Of a stretch of 64,000 nt of DNA, positions 44,187 through 53,118 are shown one piece after another. The position numbers and the translations under genes were made by a program. A model generated the notes under the pieces. The model saw only the letters and a list, made by a program, of their open reading frames with translations, was not told where the DNA came from and ran no database searches. The DNA comes from Zestomonas insulae. GTDB lineage: Bacteria > Pseudomonadota > Gammaproteobacteria > Pseudomonadales > Pseudomonadaceae. Every line of letters begins with the position of its first letter. The stretch's first letter is position 1. The stretch lies in NCBI RefSeq assembly GCF_016901015.1, contig NZ_JAFEUP010000006.1:186001-250000 (forward strand). The letters are read 5' to 3'.

Positions 44187-45500
44187 TTAGGCCTTGGGAC
44201 GCTTGTCGAACACGTGGCAGGCCTTGCCTTCCGAGCGCTTGAGGGCGTGGAAGGGCTGGATCAGCACGCGCGCGCTGATGCCGATGTGGGTCTTGATCTG
44301 CTTGCCCAGCTCGTTGCCGATCAGTTTCTGCTGATCCTCGTCGAGGTGCTCCAGGCCGTGCTTGAGCTCGACGTGCACCTCGATGCTATCGAGGTTGCCG
44401 GTGCGCTGCAGGTGCAGTTCATAGACCTCGGCGAGCTCCTTGATCTTCAGCACCTGCTCCTCGATCTGCGTGGGGAACACATTGACGCCGCGGATGATCA
44501 GCATGTCGTCGCTGCGCCCGGTGATCTTGTCGATGCGCCGCATCGGCCGTGCGGTGCCTGGCAGCAGGCGGGTCAGGTCGCGGGTGCGGTAGCGGATCAT
44601 CGGCAGCGCCTCCTTGGACAGCGAGGTGAACACCAGCTCACCCAGCTCGCCGTCGGGCAGCACTTCGCCGGTCACCGGGTCGATGATCTCCGGGTAGAAG
44701 TGGTCTTCCCAGACGGTCGGGCCGTCCTTGGTCTCGGCGCATTCCATGGCCACGCCCGGGCCCATGATTTCCGACAGGCCGTAGATGTCCAGCGCGGTGA
44801 TGCCCATGCGCTCCTCGACCGCGTGGCGCAGCTCGGCGGTCCACGGCTCGGCACCGAAGATGCCCAGGCGCAGCGCCAGCTTGTGTGGGTCGAGGCCCTG
44901 GCGCTCGATCTCGTCGGCGATGTTGAGCATGTACGAGGGGGTGACCATGATGATGTCCGGCTGGAAGTCGCGGATCAGTTGGACCTGCTTCTCGGTCTGC
45001 CCGCCGGACATCGGGATCACCGTGCAGCCCAGGCGCTCGGCACCGTAGTGCGCGCCGAGACCGCCGGTGAACAGCCCGTAGCCGTAGGAGATGTGCACCT
45101 TGTCGCCACGCCGGCCGCCGGCCGCGCGGATCGAGCGGGCCACCACGTTGGCCCAGGTGTCGATGTCGTTCTGCGTGTAGCCGACCACCGTCGGCTTGCC
45201 GGTGGTGCCGCTCGAGGCGTGCAGGCGCACGATGTCGTGCATCGGCACGGCGAACATGCCGTAGGGGTAGTTGTCGCGCAGGTCGTTCTTGCCGGTGAAG
45301 GGGAACTTGGCCAGGTCATCCAGGCTTTTCAGGTCGTCCGGGTGCACGCCCAGCGCGTCGAAGCGCTGCTTGTACAGCGGCACGTTGGCGTAGGCATGCT
45401 TGAGGCTCCAGCGCAGGCGCTCGAGTTGGTGCTGGCGGAGCTGATCGATGCTGGCGGTTTCCATCGGATCGAGCTGGGTGGTGGTAATCGGCATATTCAT
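44187..45500 (-). CDS. paaK: Phenylacetate-CoA ligase PaaK
   Basis: 437 residues. Activates phenylacetate with ATP and CoA, the first committed step. P-loop-like LHASSGTTGKPTVVGYT, adenylate motif ITALDIYGLSEIMGPG, and the C-terminal domain with RSDDMLIIRGVNVFPTQIEEQVL and KRSEGKACHVFDKR are all intact. Starts at MNMPITTTQLDPMETAS. Last gene of the paaFGHIJK run; 77 bp after paaJ, followed by a strong terminator. Confidence 0.96.
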   Translation of the reverse strand: MNMPITTTQLDPMETASIDQLRQHQLERLRWSLKHAYANVPLYKQRFDALGVHPDDLKSLDDLAKFPFTGKNDLRDNYPYGMFAVPMHDIVRLHASSGTTGKPTVVGYTQNDIDTWANVVARSIRAAGGRRGDKVHISYGYGLFTGGLGAHYGAERLGCTVIPMSGGQTEKQVQLIRDFQPDIIMVTPSYMLNIADEIERQGLDPHKLALRLGIFGAEPWTAELRHAVEERMGITALDIYGLSEIMGPGVAMECAETKDGPTVWEDHFYPEIIDPVTGEVLPDGELGELVFTSLSKEALPMIRYRTRDLTRLLPGTARPMRRIDKITGRSDDMLIIRGVNVFPTQIEEQVLKIKELAEVYELHLQRTGNLDSIEVHVELKHGLEHLDEDQQKLIGNELGKQIKTHIGISARVLIQPFHALKRSEGKACHVFDKRPKA

Positions 45501-45577
45501 GGCTTCACTCGAATTGTTCTTGTGCCGCCCGCAGGCGGTGAGTGTGAGGGGCAGCATACCCCTCGTGCTTGGGGTCG

Positions 45578-46783
45578 TCAGATCCGTTCGATGACCAGGG
45601 CAATGCCTTGGCCGACGCCGATGCACATGGTGCACAGCGCGTAGCGGCCCTGGCGTTCTTCCAGTTCGTGCAGCGCGGTGGTGACCAGGCGCGCGCCGCT
45701 CATGCCCAGCGGGTGGCCAAGGGCGATGGCGCCGCCGTTCGGGTTGACCCGCGCGTCGTCGTCGCTCAGGCCGAGCTCGCGCAGCACAGCGAGGCCCTGG
45801 GCGGCGAAGGCTTCGTTGAGTTCGATGACGTCCATGTCGGCCAGGCTGAGGCCGGTCAGCTCCAGCACCTTGCGGGTCGCCGGCACCGGGCCGATGCCCA
45901 TGATGCGCGGCTCGCAACCGGCGGTAGCCATGCCGACCACCCGGCCGCGCGCCTTCAGGCCGTGGCGCTGGGCGGCCGCCGGGCTGGCCAGCAGCAGCGC
46001 ACAGGCGCCGTCGTTTACGCCCGAGGCGTTGCCGGCGGTGACGCTACCGTCCTTGCGGAACGGCGTGCCGAGCTTGGCCAGCTGCTCCAGGGTGGTGTCG
46101 CCGCGCGGGTGCTCGTCGTGCTCGACGAGTTTCGCCGGGCCTTTGCGCTGGGGAATTTCCACCGGGACGATTTCCTTGGCCAGGCGACCGCTGGCCTGCG
46201 CGGCGGCGGCCTTGTGCTGGCTGCGCAGGGCGAAGGCGTCTTGGTCGGCGCGCGCGATGTTGAACTGCGCGGCGACGTTCTCGGCAGTCTCCGGCATCGA
46301 GTCGATGCCGAACTGCGCCTGCATCGCCGGGTTGACGAAGCGCCAGCCGATGGTGGTGTCGAAGATCTCCGCGCTGCGGCCGAAGGCCTGCTCGGACTTG
46401 CCCATCACGAAGGGCGCGCGCGACATCGATTCGACGCCGCCGGCGATCATCAGCCCGGCCTCGCCGCAGCGGATCGCCCGCGCCGCGCTGCCGACCGCGT
46501 CCAGCCCGGAGCCGCACAGGCGGTTCAGGGTGGTGCCCGGCACGCTGACCGGCAGGCCGGCGAGCAGCGAAGCCATGTGCGCGACGTTGCGGTTGTCTTC
46601 GCCGGCCTGGTTGGCGCAGCCGTAGATCACGTCGTCGATGGCGCTCCAGTCCAGCTGCGGGTGGCGCTCGCGCAGGGCCTTCAGCGGGATGGCGCTAAGG
46701 TCGTCGGCGCGCACGCTGGAGAGGGCGCCGGCGTAACGACCGATGGGCGTGCGGATGGCGTCGATGATCAGGGCGTCATTCAT
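45578..46783 (-). CDS. paaJ: 3-oxoadipyl-CoA / 3-oxo-5,6-dehydrosuberyl-CoA thiolase PaaJ
   Basis: A 401-residue thiolase. Nucleophile C90 in LNRLCGSGLDAV. The second site motifs NPNGGAIALGHPLGMSGAR and CTMCIGVGQGIAL are intact. It cleaves both C8 and C6 intermediates to release acetyl-CoA and finally succinyl-CoA. pcaF paralogues are very similar; context decides for paaJ. Overlaps paaI by 8 bp (ATGAATGA). Confidence 0.95.
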   Translation of the reverse strand: MNDALIIDAIRTPIGRYAGALSSVRADDLSAIPLKALRERHPQLDWSAIDDVIYGCANQAGEDNRNVAHMASLLAGLPVSVPGTTLNRLCGSGLDAVGSAARAIRCGEAGLMIAGGVESMSRAPFVMGKSEQAFGRSAEIFDTTIGWRFVNPAMQAQFGIDSMPETAENVAAQFNIARADQDAFALRSQHKAAAAQASGRLAKEIVPVEIPQRKGPAKLVEHDEHPRGDTTLEQLAKLGTPFRKDGSVTAGNASGVNDGACALLLASPAAAQRHGLKARGRVVGMATAGCEPRIMGIGPVPATRKVLELTGLSLADMDVIELNEAFAAQGLAVLRELGLSDDDARVNPNGGAIALGHPLGMSGARLVTTALHELEERQGRYALCTMCIGVGQGIALVIERI

Positions 46784-47219
46784 TCGGGGTCTCCTGCGCC
46801 AGCACGGTGCCGCGCACTTTGTAGGATTTGCCGCGGAACAGGGCGATCAGCTGGCCGTCCTGGTTGTCGATGCGCACGTCGTAGTTGCCGGTGCGGCCAC
46901 TGCGGCTCTGCTCGCTGGCGTGCGCGGTGAGGGTGTCGCCGAGGCGCGCCGGGGCGACGTAATCGATGCTGCAGCCGATCGCCACGCAGGCGTCGTTGTA
47001 GCTGTTGCAGGCGAAGGCGAACGCCGAGTCGGCGAGGGCGAACAGGTAGCCGCCGTGGCAGGTGCCGTGGCCCTGGATCATTTCCTCGCGGACCTGCATG
47101 GCCACCTGCGCGCGGCCCGGGCCGGCGCCGAGCAGGCGCATGCCCATGCGCTGGCTGGCCTGGTCGCGGGCGAACATGGCCTCGGCGCAGGCGCTGGCGA
47201 GGTTCTGCGGATCAGTCAT
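46776..47219 (-). CDS. paaI: Hydroxyphenylacetyl-CoA thioesterase PaaI
   Basis: 147 residues, hotdog fold with QGHGTCHGGYLFALADSAFAFACNS, the PaaI-type active-site helix. It hydrolyses stalled ring-hydroxylated CoA esters, a rescue role. Start overlaps the paaH stop by 8 bp (ATGACTGA). Confidence 0.94.
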   Translation of the reverse strand: MTDPQNLASACAEAMFARDQASQRMGMRLLGAGPGRAQVAMQVREEMIQGHGTCHGGYLFALADSAFAFACNSYNDACVAIGCSIDYVAPARLGDTLTAHASEQSRSGRTGNYDVRIDNQDGQLIALFRGKSYKVRGTVLAQETPNE

Positions 47220-48729
47220 GGCAGTTGCGTCCTTCGGCGACCAGGCGGCGCAGCAGCAGCGACGGGCGGTAGCGCTCTTCGCCGTAGGCCGCCTGCAGGT
47301 TGGCGAGCGCGCTGACCACCGCCGGCAGGCCGATGGCATCGGCCCAGGCCAGCGGGCCCTGCGGATAATTGACCCCGGCGCGCATCGCCAGGTCGATGTC
47401 GGCGGCGCTGCCGACGCCCTGCAGCACCGCGTCGGCGCCTTCGTTGGCGAGCATCGCCACGGTGCGCAGCACGGCCAGGCCGGGCAGGTCGGCGAGCGCG
47501 CTGACCTTCAGCCCGGCGCGCTGCAGCAAGGCGACGGCCTGGTCGCGGGCGGCGGCGCTGGTGTCGGCGGCGCAGGCGATGGCCAGGCGGCCGGCCTTGG
47601 CGTAGTCGAGCGCCAGGTCGAGCAGCACCAGATTGCGTAGGCCGTCGTCCTGGGCGCGCTGGCTGGCCAGGCGACCGTCGGACAGCGCCAGCACCGCATC
47701 GCCGACGCGCAGCAGGCCGCAGCCATCACGGCGCACGACCTTGACGCCAGCATCCGCCAGGCGCTGGATCAGCGGCTCGGCAATGCCGAGGCTGCCTTCC
47801 ACCACGCAGCTGTCGATGGTCGCGGCGCTGCTCAGTTCGGCCGGTTGCGGGCGTTCGGCACCCTCGGCATAGCTATAGAAGCCGTGACCGCTCTTGCGTC
47901 CGAGGCGGCCGGCGTCGACCAGCTCCTTCTGGATCAGCGAAGGCTGGAAGCGGAAGTCGCCGTAGTAGGCGGCGAACACCGAGCAGGTCACCGCGTAGTT
48001 GACGTCGTGGCCGATCAGGTCAGTGAGCTCGAAGGCGCCCATGCGGAAGCCGCCAGCGTCGCGCAGCAGCGCGTCGAGGGTCGCGCAGTCGGCGGCGCCT
48101 TCCTGCAGCAGGCGCAGGCTCTCGGCGTAGAACGGCCGGGCCACGCGGTTGACGATGAAACCGGGGGTGGATTTGGTGTGCACCGGCTGCTTGCCCCAGG
48201 CGCTCGCCGTGGCGTACAGCCGCTCGGCCAGCGCGCGCGGAGTGGCGAGGCCAGAGACGATTTCGACCAGCGCCATCAGCGGCGCCGGGTTGAAGAAGTG
48301 CATGCCGATCACCCGCTCGGGGTGGGCGAGGCCGGCGGCCAGGCTGGTGATCGACAGCGACGAGGTGTTGCTGGCGAGGATGCACTCGGCGCTGCACAGC
48401 GCTTCCAGCTGGCGCAGCAGGCCGCGCTTGACCTCGAGGTTCTCGACGATCGCCTCGATTACCAGGCCGGCATCGGCCAGTGCCTCGATGGCGTCGGCCG
48501 GCTGCAGGCGCGCGACCGTGGCAGCACGCGCCTCGGCGCTGAGCTTGCCCTTTTCCACCAGCTTGCCGAGCTGCCGGTCGATACCGTCGATGGCCTGGGC
48601 GGCGGCGCCCGGGCGGGTGTCGTGCAGCTTCACCGGATGGCCGGCCTGCGCCGCCACCTGGGCGATGCCGGCGCCCATGGCGCCAGCGCCGATCACGGCG
48701 ACGACGGTGCTGCGGTCGAGTGCGCTCAT
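47212..48729 (-). CDS. paaH: 3-hydroxyadipyl-CoA dehydrogenase PaaH
   Basis: 505 residues, 3-hydroxyacyl-CoA dehydrogenase with an N-terminal Rossmann fold (VAVIGAGAMGAGIAQVAAQAG), catalytic His in VIGMHFFNPAPLMALVEIV and two C-terminal 3HCDH domains (TKSTPGFIVNRVARPFYAE; RAGVNYPQGPLAWAD). It oxidises 3-hydroxyadipyl-CoA with NAD. Three bp separate it from paaG. Confidence 0.95.
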   Translation of the reverse strand: MSALDRSTVVAVIGAGAMGAGIAQVAAQAGHPVKLHDTRPGAAAQAIDGIDRQLGKLVEKGKLSAEARAATVARLQPADAIEALADAGLVIEAIVENLEVKRGLLRQLEALCSAECILASNTSSLSITSLAAGLAHPERVIGMHFFNPAPLMALVEIVSGLATPRALAERLYATASAWGKQPVHTKSTPGFIVNRVARPFYAESLRLLQEGAADCATLDALLRDAGGFRMGAFELTDLIGHDVNYAVTCSVFAAYYGDFRFQPSLIQKELVDAGRLGRKSGHGFYSYAEGAERPQPAELSSAATIDSCVVEGSLGIAEPLIQRLADAGVKVVRRDGCGLLRVGDAVLALSDGRLASQRAQDDGLRNLVLLDLALDYAKAGRLAIACAADTSAAARDQAVALLQRAGLKVSALADLPGLAVLRTVAMLANEGADAVLQGVGSAADIDLAMRAGVNYPQGPLAWADAIGLPAVVSALANLQAAYGEERYRPSLLLRRLVAEGRNCHD

Positions 48730-48732
48730 CGC

Positions 48733-49524
48733 TCAGCGTCCCTTGTAGGTCGGGGTGCGTTTTTCCATGAAGGCGCTGACGCCCTCGCGGTAGTCCTCGC
48801 TGCGCCCGGCCAGGCGCTGCAGGTCGCGCTCGAGGTCGAGTTGCTCGTCGAAGCTGTTGCTCAGGCTGGCGTTCAGGCTGCGCTTGATCAGTGCCAGGCC
48901 GTAGGTCGGCTGGGTGGCCAGGTGACGGGCCAGCTTGAGCGCTTCGTTGCGCAACTCGGCGTCGTCGACCACCCGGTAGATCAGGCCCCACTGTTCGGCC
49001 TGTTCGGCGCTCAGGCGCTCGCCGAGCAGCATCAGCGCCTTGGCGCGGGCGCTGCCGACCAGGCGTGGCAGGGTCCAGGTGCCGCCGGAATCGGGGATCA
49101 GGCCGAGCTTGCAGAACGCCTGGATGAAGCTCGCCGAACGCGCGGCGAGGACCAGGTCGCAGGCCAGCGGGATGTTCGCCCCGGCGCCGGCGGCGACGCC
49201 GTTGACCGCGCAGATCACCGGCAGCGGCAGGTCGCGCAGGGCGCGGATCAGCGGGTTGTAGAACTGTTCGATGGACTCGCCGAGGTCCGGTGCGGCGGCG
49301 CCCGGAGCGACGTTGCGGTCACCGAGGTCCTGGCCGGCGCAGAAGCCGCGGCCCTCGCCGGTGAGCAACAGCACGCGCACCTCGGGGTTCTGGCGTACCT
49401 GCTTGAGCGCGTCGCGCACTTCGCCGTGCATCGCGGCGTTGAAGCTGTTGAGTTGCTCGGGGCGGTTGAGGCTGAGGGTGGCGACGCCGTCCTCGATGAC
49501 AAACAGGATGTGCTCGTAATTCAT
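48733..49524 (-). CDS. paaG: Ring-1,2-epoxyphenylacetyl-CoA isomerase PaaG
   Basis: 263 residues, crotonase fold. GEGRGFCAGQDLGDRNV and VNGVAAGAGANIPLACDLVLAARSASFIQAFCKLGLIPDSGGTWTLPRLVG are characteristic of PaaG, including the Asp in GLIPDSGG that replaces the hydratase Glu. It converts the epoxide to oxepin-CoA and shifts double bonds later. 42 bp after paaF. Confidence 0.95.
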   Translation of the reverse strand: MNYEHILFVIEDGVATLSLNRPEQLNSFNAAMHGEVRDALKQVRQNPEVRVLLLTGEGRGFCAGQDLGDRNVAPGAAAPDLGESIEQFYNPLIRALRDLPLPVICAVNGVAAGAGANIPLACDLVLAARSASFIQAFCKLGLIPDSGGTWTLPRLVGSARAKALMLLGERLSAEQAEQWGLIYRVVDDAELRNEALKLARHLATQPTYGLALIKRSLNASLSNSFDEQLDLERDLQRLAGRSEDYREGVSAFMEKRTPTYKGR

Positions 49525-49566
49525 GGCAGGGCGCTCTATGGATAACGACGGAATAGGTGGCCAGGC

Positions 49567-50340
49567 TTACTGGCCGGTGAATACGGGGCGGCGCTTGGCC
49601 TGGAAGGCGGCGATGCCCTCCTGGCGGTCGGCGGTGCCGGCCAACACGGTGAACGCGTGGCGCTCGAAGCGCAGGCCGCTGGCCAGGTCGGTGTCCTGCG
49701 CCTTGAGCAGCGCTTCCTTGGCCAGGCGCACCGCCAGCGGCGCCTTCTGGGCGATCAGGCGGGCGATCGCGGTGGCGCGCTCGACGGTGAATTCCGGTTG
49801 GGTGACTTCGCTGACCAGTCCGGCGCGCTGGGCGAAGCGCGCGTCGATGGCCTCGCCGGTGAGCACCATCTGCATGGCCAGCGACTTGCCGACCGCGCGC
49901 AGCAGGCGTTGCGTGCCGCCGGCGCCGGGCATGATGCCGAGGTTGATTTCCGGCTGGCCGAAGCGCGCGTCTTCACCGGCAATAAGGATGTCGGCGTGCA
50001 TTGCCAGCTCGCAGCCACCGCCCAGGCAGAAGCCGTTGACTGCGGCGATCAGCGGCTTGGAGAAGGCGGCGATGCGCTGCCAGTGGACGACGCGCGGGTC
50101 ATTGAGGATGCCGACCAGGTCGCGCTCGGCCATCTCCTTGATGTCGGCGCCGGCGGCGAACGCCTTGCGGCTGCCGGTGAGCACCACGGCGCGGGTCTCC
50201 GGGTCGCGTTCGGCGAGCTCCAGTTCGGCCGCCAGCTCGCCGAGCAGTTCGCTGGTCAGGGCGTTCAGCGCTTCCGGTCGCTGCAGGGTGATCAGGCGCA
50301 CGCCCGCTTCGGGGGCAAGAACGGTAAGGGTGCGAGGCAT
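49567..50340 (-). CDS. paaF: 2,3-dehydroadipyl-CoA hydratase PaaF
   Basis: 257 residues, enoyl-CoA hydratase. GSRKAFAAGADIKEMA and NGFCLGGGCELAMHADILIAGEDARFGQPEINLGIMPGAGGTQRL hold the oxyanion hole and the two catalytic Glu. I start at MPRTLTVLAPEAG, after GAGGAGCG. First gene of the paaFGHIJK operon; promoter region shared with the divergent paaN. Confidence 0.94.
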   Translation of the reverse strand: MPRTLTVLAPEAGVRLITLQRPEALNALTSELLGELAAELELAERDPETRAVVLTGSRKAFAAGADIKEMAERDLVGILNDPRVVHWQRIAAFSKPLIAAVNGFCLGGGCELAMHADILIAGEDARFGQPEINLGIMPGAGGTQRLLRAVGKSLAMQMVLTGEAIDARFAQRAGLVSEVTQPEFTVERATAIARLIAQKAPLAVRLAKEALLKAQDTDLASGLRFERHAFTVLAGTADRQEGIAAFQAKRRPVFTGQ

Positions 50341-50734
50341 CGAACGCTCCTCAGGCTGCACGCGGCTTGGGTGGCCGGCTCATTATGGGTCGTCGCGGCA
50401 GGGCACCCGTTTAGAGTGGGTGTCAGGCCGTGTTTTTTCGAGTATAGCCACAAAGCGATACAGAACAACAAGATTAAATTGTAATTTATGTGTCCTATAA
50501 TTCGCTCGAAGGGTGCGCTATGGCTCTGCCTAATAGTGTTCTCAGGCCTTGCAGGGTGCGTGCTTGAGCGGATTGTGCGCGGTGTTAGCCATGCTGTAGC
50601 GCTCATCTGGCTAGCTATTCCGATACGCACTGCTTTACTTCTCGATAAAAAAGCGTTGTGATACAGAAAATCCACTTCGGTGCATCGCTTTCTGCAGCTT
50701 TGTCCCGTTCGCCGTGTTTTCGAGGAATCCCGCT
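50341..50734. promoter_or_regulatory. Divergent promoter paaF / paaN with GATACA boxes
   Basis: 394 bp. GATACA at 50457-50462 with a partner-like TGTGTC at 50489-50494; GATACG at 50622-50627; GATACA at 50660-50665. A -10-like TATACT for paaF lies at 50441-50446 (minus strand) and TATAAT at 50496-50501 on the plus strand. AT content is much higher than in the flanking genes. Confidence 0.6.
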
Positions 50735-52420
50735 ATGCCGTCCGCCGCCACTCGCGCCGCCCTGGAACTGTTCGACCACCACCGCGCCACGCTCGACCGC
50801 GCAGTGCAGGCCATCGCCGAGCGTGGCTACTGGTCGCCCTACAGCGAGCAGCTCAAGCAGTATCCGGAAGCGGCGGTGCAGGGCGCGCAGGCGGTCTTCG
50901 AGGCGCTGCTCAATCAGCATTTCAAACTGCACGGTCCGGCGCCGGTCGGCCGCGCTGGCGCCGAGCGTTCGCCGTATGGCTTCGACCTCGGGGTCAGCTA
51001 CGACCAGTACGACGCCGAGCAGTTGCTCGCCCGCCAGCAGCAGGCGCTGCCGGCCTGGCGCGATGCCGGTCCGCAGGCGCGGGTCGGCGCCTGCCTGGAA
51101 ATCCTCCAGCGCCTCAATGCGCTGAGCCCGACGCTGGCCCACGCGGTGATGCACACCACCGGCCAGGCTTTCATGATGGCCTTCCAGGCCGGCGGCGCGC
51201 ATGCCCAGGACCGCGGCCTGGAAGCCGTGGCCTACGCCTGGCGAGCGATGGCCGAAGTGCCGCAGGCGGCGCGCTGGGTCAAGCCGCAGGGCAAGGGCGA
51301 GCCGCTGCAACTCGACAAGCGCTGGCACATCGTGCCGCGCGGCCTGTCGCTGGTGGTCGCCTGCTCGACCTTCCCGACCTGGAACACCTACCCGGGCCTG
51401 TTCGCCAGCCTGGCCACCGGCAACCCGGTGCTGGTCAAGGCGCATCCGGGAGCGATCCTGCCGGTGGCGATGAGCGTCAAGGTCGCCCAGGACGTGCTCG
51501 CCGAGTTGGGCTTCGACCCGGCGCTGGTCAGCCTGGTGGTCGACACCCCCGAGTCGCCGGTGGCCCAGCAGCTGGCCCTCGATCCGCGCGTCAAACTGGT
51601 CGACTTCACCGGCTCCAACGCCTTCGGCGAATGGCTGGAGCAGCACGCGCTGCAGGCCCAGGTGTTCACCGAGAAGGCCGGCATCAACACGGTGATCATC
51701 GACAGCACCGCGGACCTCAAGGCGGTGGCGAAGAACCTGGCGTTCTCCCTCAGCCTGTATTCCGGGCAGATGTGCACCACCACCCAGGCCATCTATGTGC
51801 CGCGCGGCGGCATTCGCAACGGTGACGAACAGCTCAGCTTTGAACAGGTCGCTGAGACCCTCGCAGGGGCGGTCAAAGGTTTCCTCGCCGAAAACGAGCG
51901 TGCCTGCGCGGTGCTCGGCGCCATCCAGTCCGAGGCCACCGCGGCGCGCATCGACGCCTGCCGCGCGCTCGGCGAAGTGCTGCTCGACAGCGAGGTGCGC
52001 GAGCACCCGCAATTCCCCGGCGCGCGGGTGCGCACGCCGCTGCTGCTCAAGGTCGACGCCAGCGAGCGCGCCGCCTACGCGGAAGAGCGTTTCGGCCCGA
52101 TCGCTTTTCTGATCGCCACCGACGACAGCGCACACAGCCTGCAGGTGGCCCGCGAGGTAATCGCCGCCAAGGGCGCGATGACCCTCGGCGTGTATTCCAC
52201 CGACGAAGCCTTCCTCGACCAGGCCGAAGCGCTGGCCCAGGACGTCGCGGTGGCGCTGTCGGTGAACCTCGACGGCGGCGTGTTCGTCAACCAGTCGGCA
52301 GCCTTCAGCGACTTCCACGCCACCGGCGGCAACCCGGCGGCGAATGCCTCGATCAGCGACGGCGCGTTCGTCAGCCGGCGTTTCGTCACCGTGCAGAGCC
52401 GCCGGCACGCGGCGCAGTGA
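50735..52420 (+). CDS. paaN: Phenylacetate degradation protein PaaN
   Basis: 561 residues, aldehyde-dehydrogenase superfamily. Motifs LVVACSTFPTWNTYPGLFASLATGNPVLVKAHPGA, VDFTGSNAFGEWLE and catalytic-type Cys in LYSGQMCTTTQAIYVP. It resembles the pseudomonad PaaN form, a stand-alone ALDH-like protein lacking a MaoC hydratase domain. With full-length PaaZ also present, its exact step is not clear. GAGGA lies eight bases before the ATG. Ten bp before paaY. Confidence 0.9.
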   Translation: MPSAATRAALELFDHHRATLDRAVQAIAERGYWSPYSEQLKQYPEAAVQGAQAVFEALLNQHFKLHGPAPVGRAGAERSPYGFDLGVSYDQYDAEQLLARQQQALPAWRDAGPQARVGACLEILQRLNALSPTLAHAVMHTTGQAFMMAFQAGGAHAQDRGLEAVAYAWRAMAEVPQAARWVKPQGKGEPLQLDKRWHIVPRGLSLVVACSTFPTWNTYPGLFASLATGNPVLVKAHPGAILPVAMSVKVAQDVLAELGFDPALVSLVVDTPESPVAQQLALDPRVKLVDFTGSNAFGEWLEQHALQAQVFTEKAGINTVIIDSTADLKAVAKNLAFSLSLYSGQMCTTTQAIYVPRGGIRNGDEQLSFEQVAETLAGAVKGFLAENERACAVLGAIQSEATAARIDACRALGEVLLDSEVREHPQFPGARVRTPLLLKVDASERAAYAEERFGPIAFLIATDDSAHSLQVAREVIAAKGAMTLGVYSTDEAFLDQAEALAQDVAVALSVNLDGGVFVNQSAAFSDFHATGGNPAANASISDGAFVSRRFVTVQSRRHAAQ

Positions 52421-52430
52421 GCAACCGGCC

Positions 52431-53027
52431 ATGACCTGCTACAGCCTCGACGGCCTGACCCCGGTGGTGCATCCCACCGCCTACGTGCACCCCACGGCGG
52501 TGTTGATCGGTGACGTGATCATCGGCGCCGGTTGCTACGTCGGCCCGCTGGCCAGCCTGCGCGGCGACTTCGGGCGCATCGTGCTGGAGGAGGGCGCCAA
52601 TATTCAGGACACCTGCGTGATGCACGGCTTCCCGGACAGCGACACGGTGGTCGGCCGCAACGGCCACATCGGTCATGGCGCGGTGCTGCACGGCTGCCGC
52701 ATTGGCGACGACGTGCTGGTCGGCATGAATGCGGTGGTGATGGACAAGGCGCAGATCGGCGCGCGCTCGTTCGTCGCCGCCACAACCTTCGTCAAGGCCG
52801 GCTTCCAGTGCGACGAGCAATCGCTGGTGCTCGGCTCGCCGGCGGCGGTCAAGCGCCGCATGAGCGACGAGGAGATCGCCTGGAAGCAGGCCGGTACTCG
52901 CGAGTACCAGTTGCTCGCCCAGCGCTGCGCCCAGAGCCTGGTCGCCTGCGAGCCGCTTAGCGCAGTCGAGGCCGGGCGTCCGCGGATCAGCGCAAGCAGC
53001 TTCCGACCGAAGGGCGAGGCGCAATGA
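52431..53027 (+). CDS. paaY: PaaY, hexapeptide-repeat thioesterase
   Basis: 198 residues, left-handed beta-helix of gamma-carbonic-anhydrase type. VHPTAVLIGDVIIGAGCYVGPLASLRGDFGRIVLEEGANIQDTCVMHGF and HIGHGAVLHGCRIGDDVLVGMNAVVMD supply the metal-binding histidines. PaaY acts as a CoA thioesterase that helps remove inhibitory intermediates. Ten bp after paaN, 91 bp before paaX. Confidence 0.93.
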   Translation: MTCYSLDGLTPVVHPTAYVHPTAVLIGDVIIGAGCYVGPLASLRGDFGRIVLEEGANIQDTCVMHGFPDSDTVVGRNGHIGHGAVLHGCRIGDDVLVGMNAVVMDKAQIGARSFVAATTFVKAGFQCDEQSLVLGSPAAVKRRMSDEEIAWKQAGTREYQLLAQRCAQSLVACEPLSAVEAGRPRISASSFRPKGEAQ

Positions 53028-53118
53028 GCCGGCCGACGGGTGGTCTGAAGGTTTCCCCAATGGCCAGGCCTGGCGCCCGGCGGGTATATTCCGCTGCACT
53101 TTCATGCCCGGAACGCCC

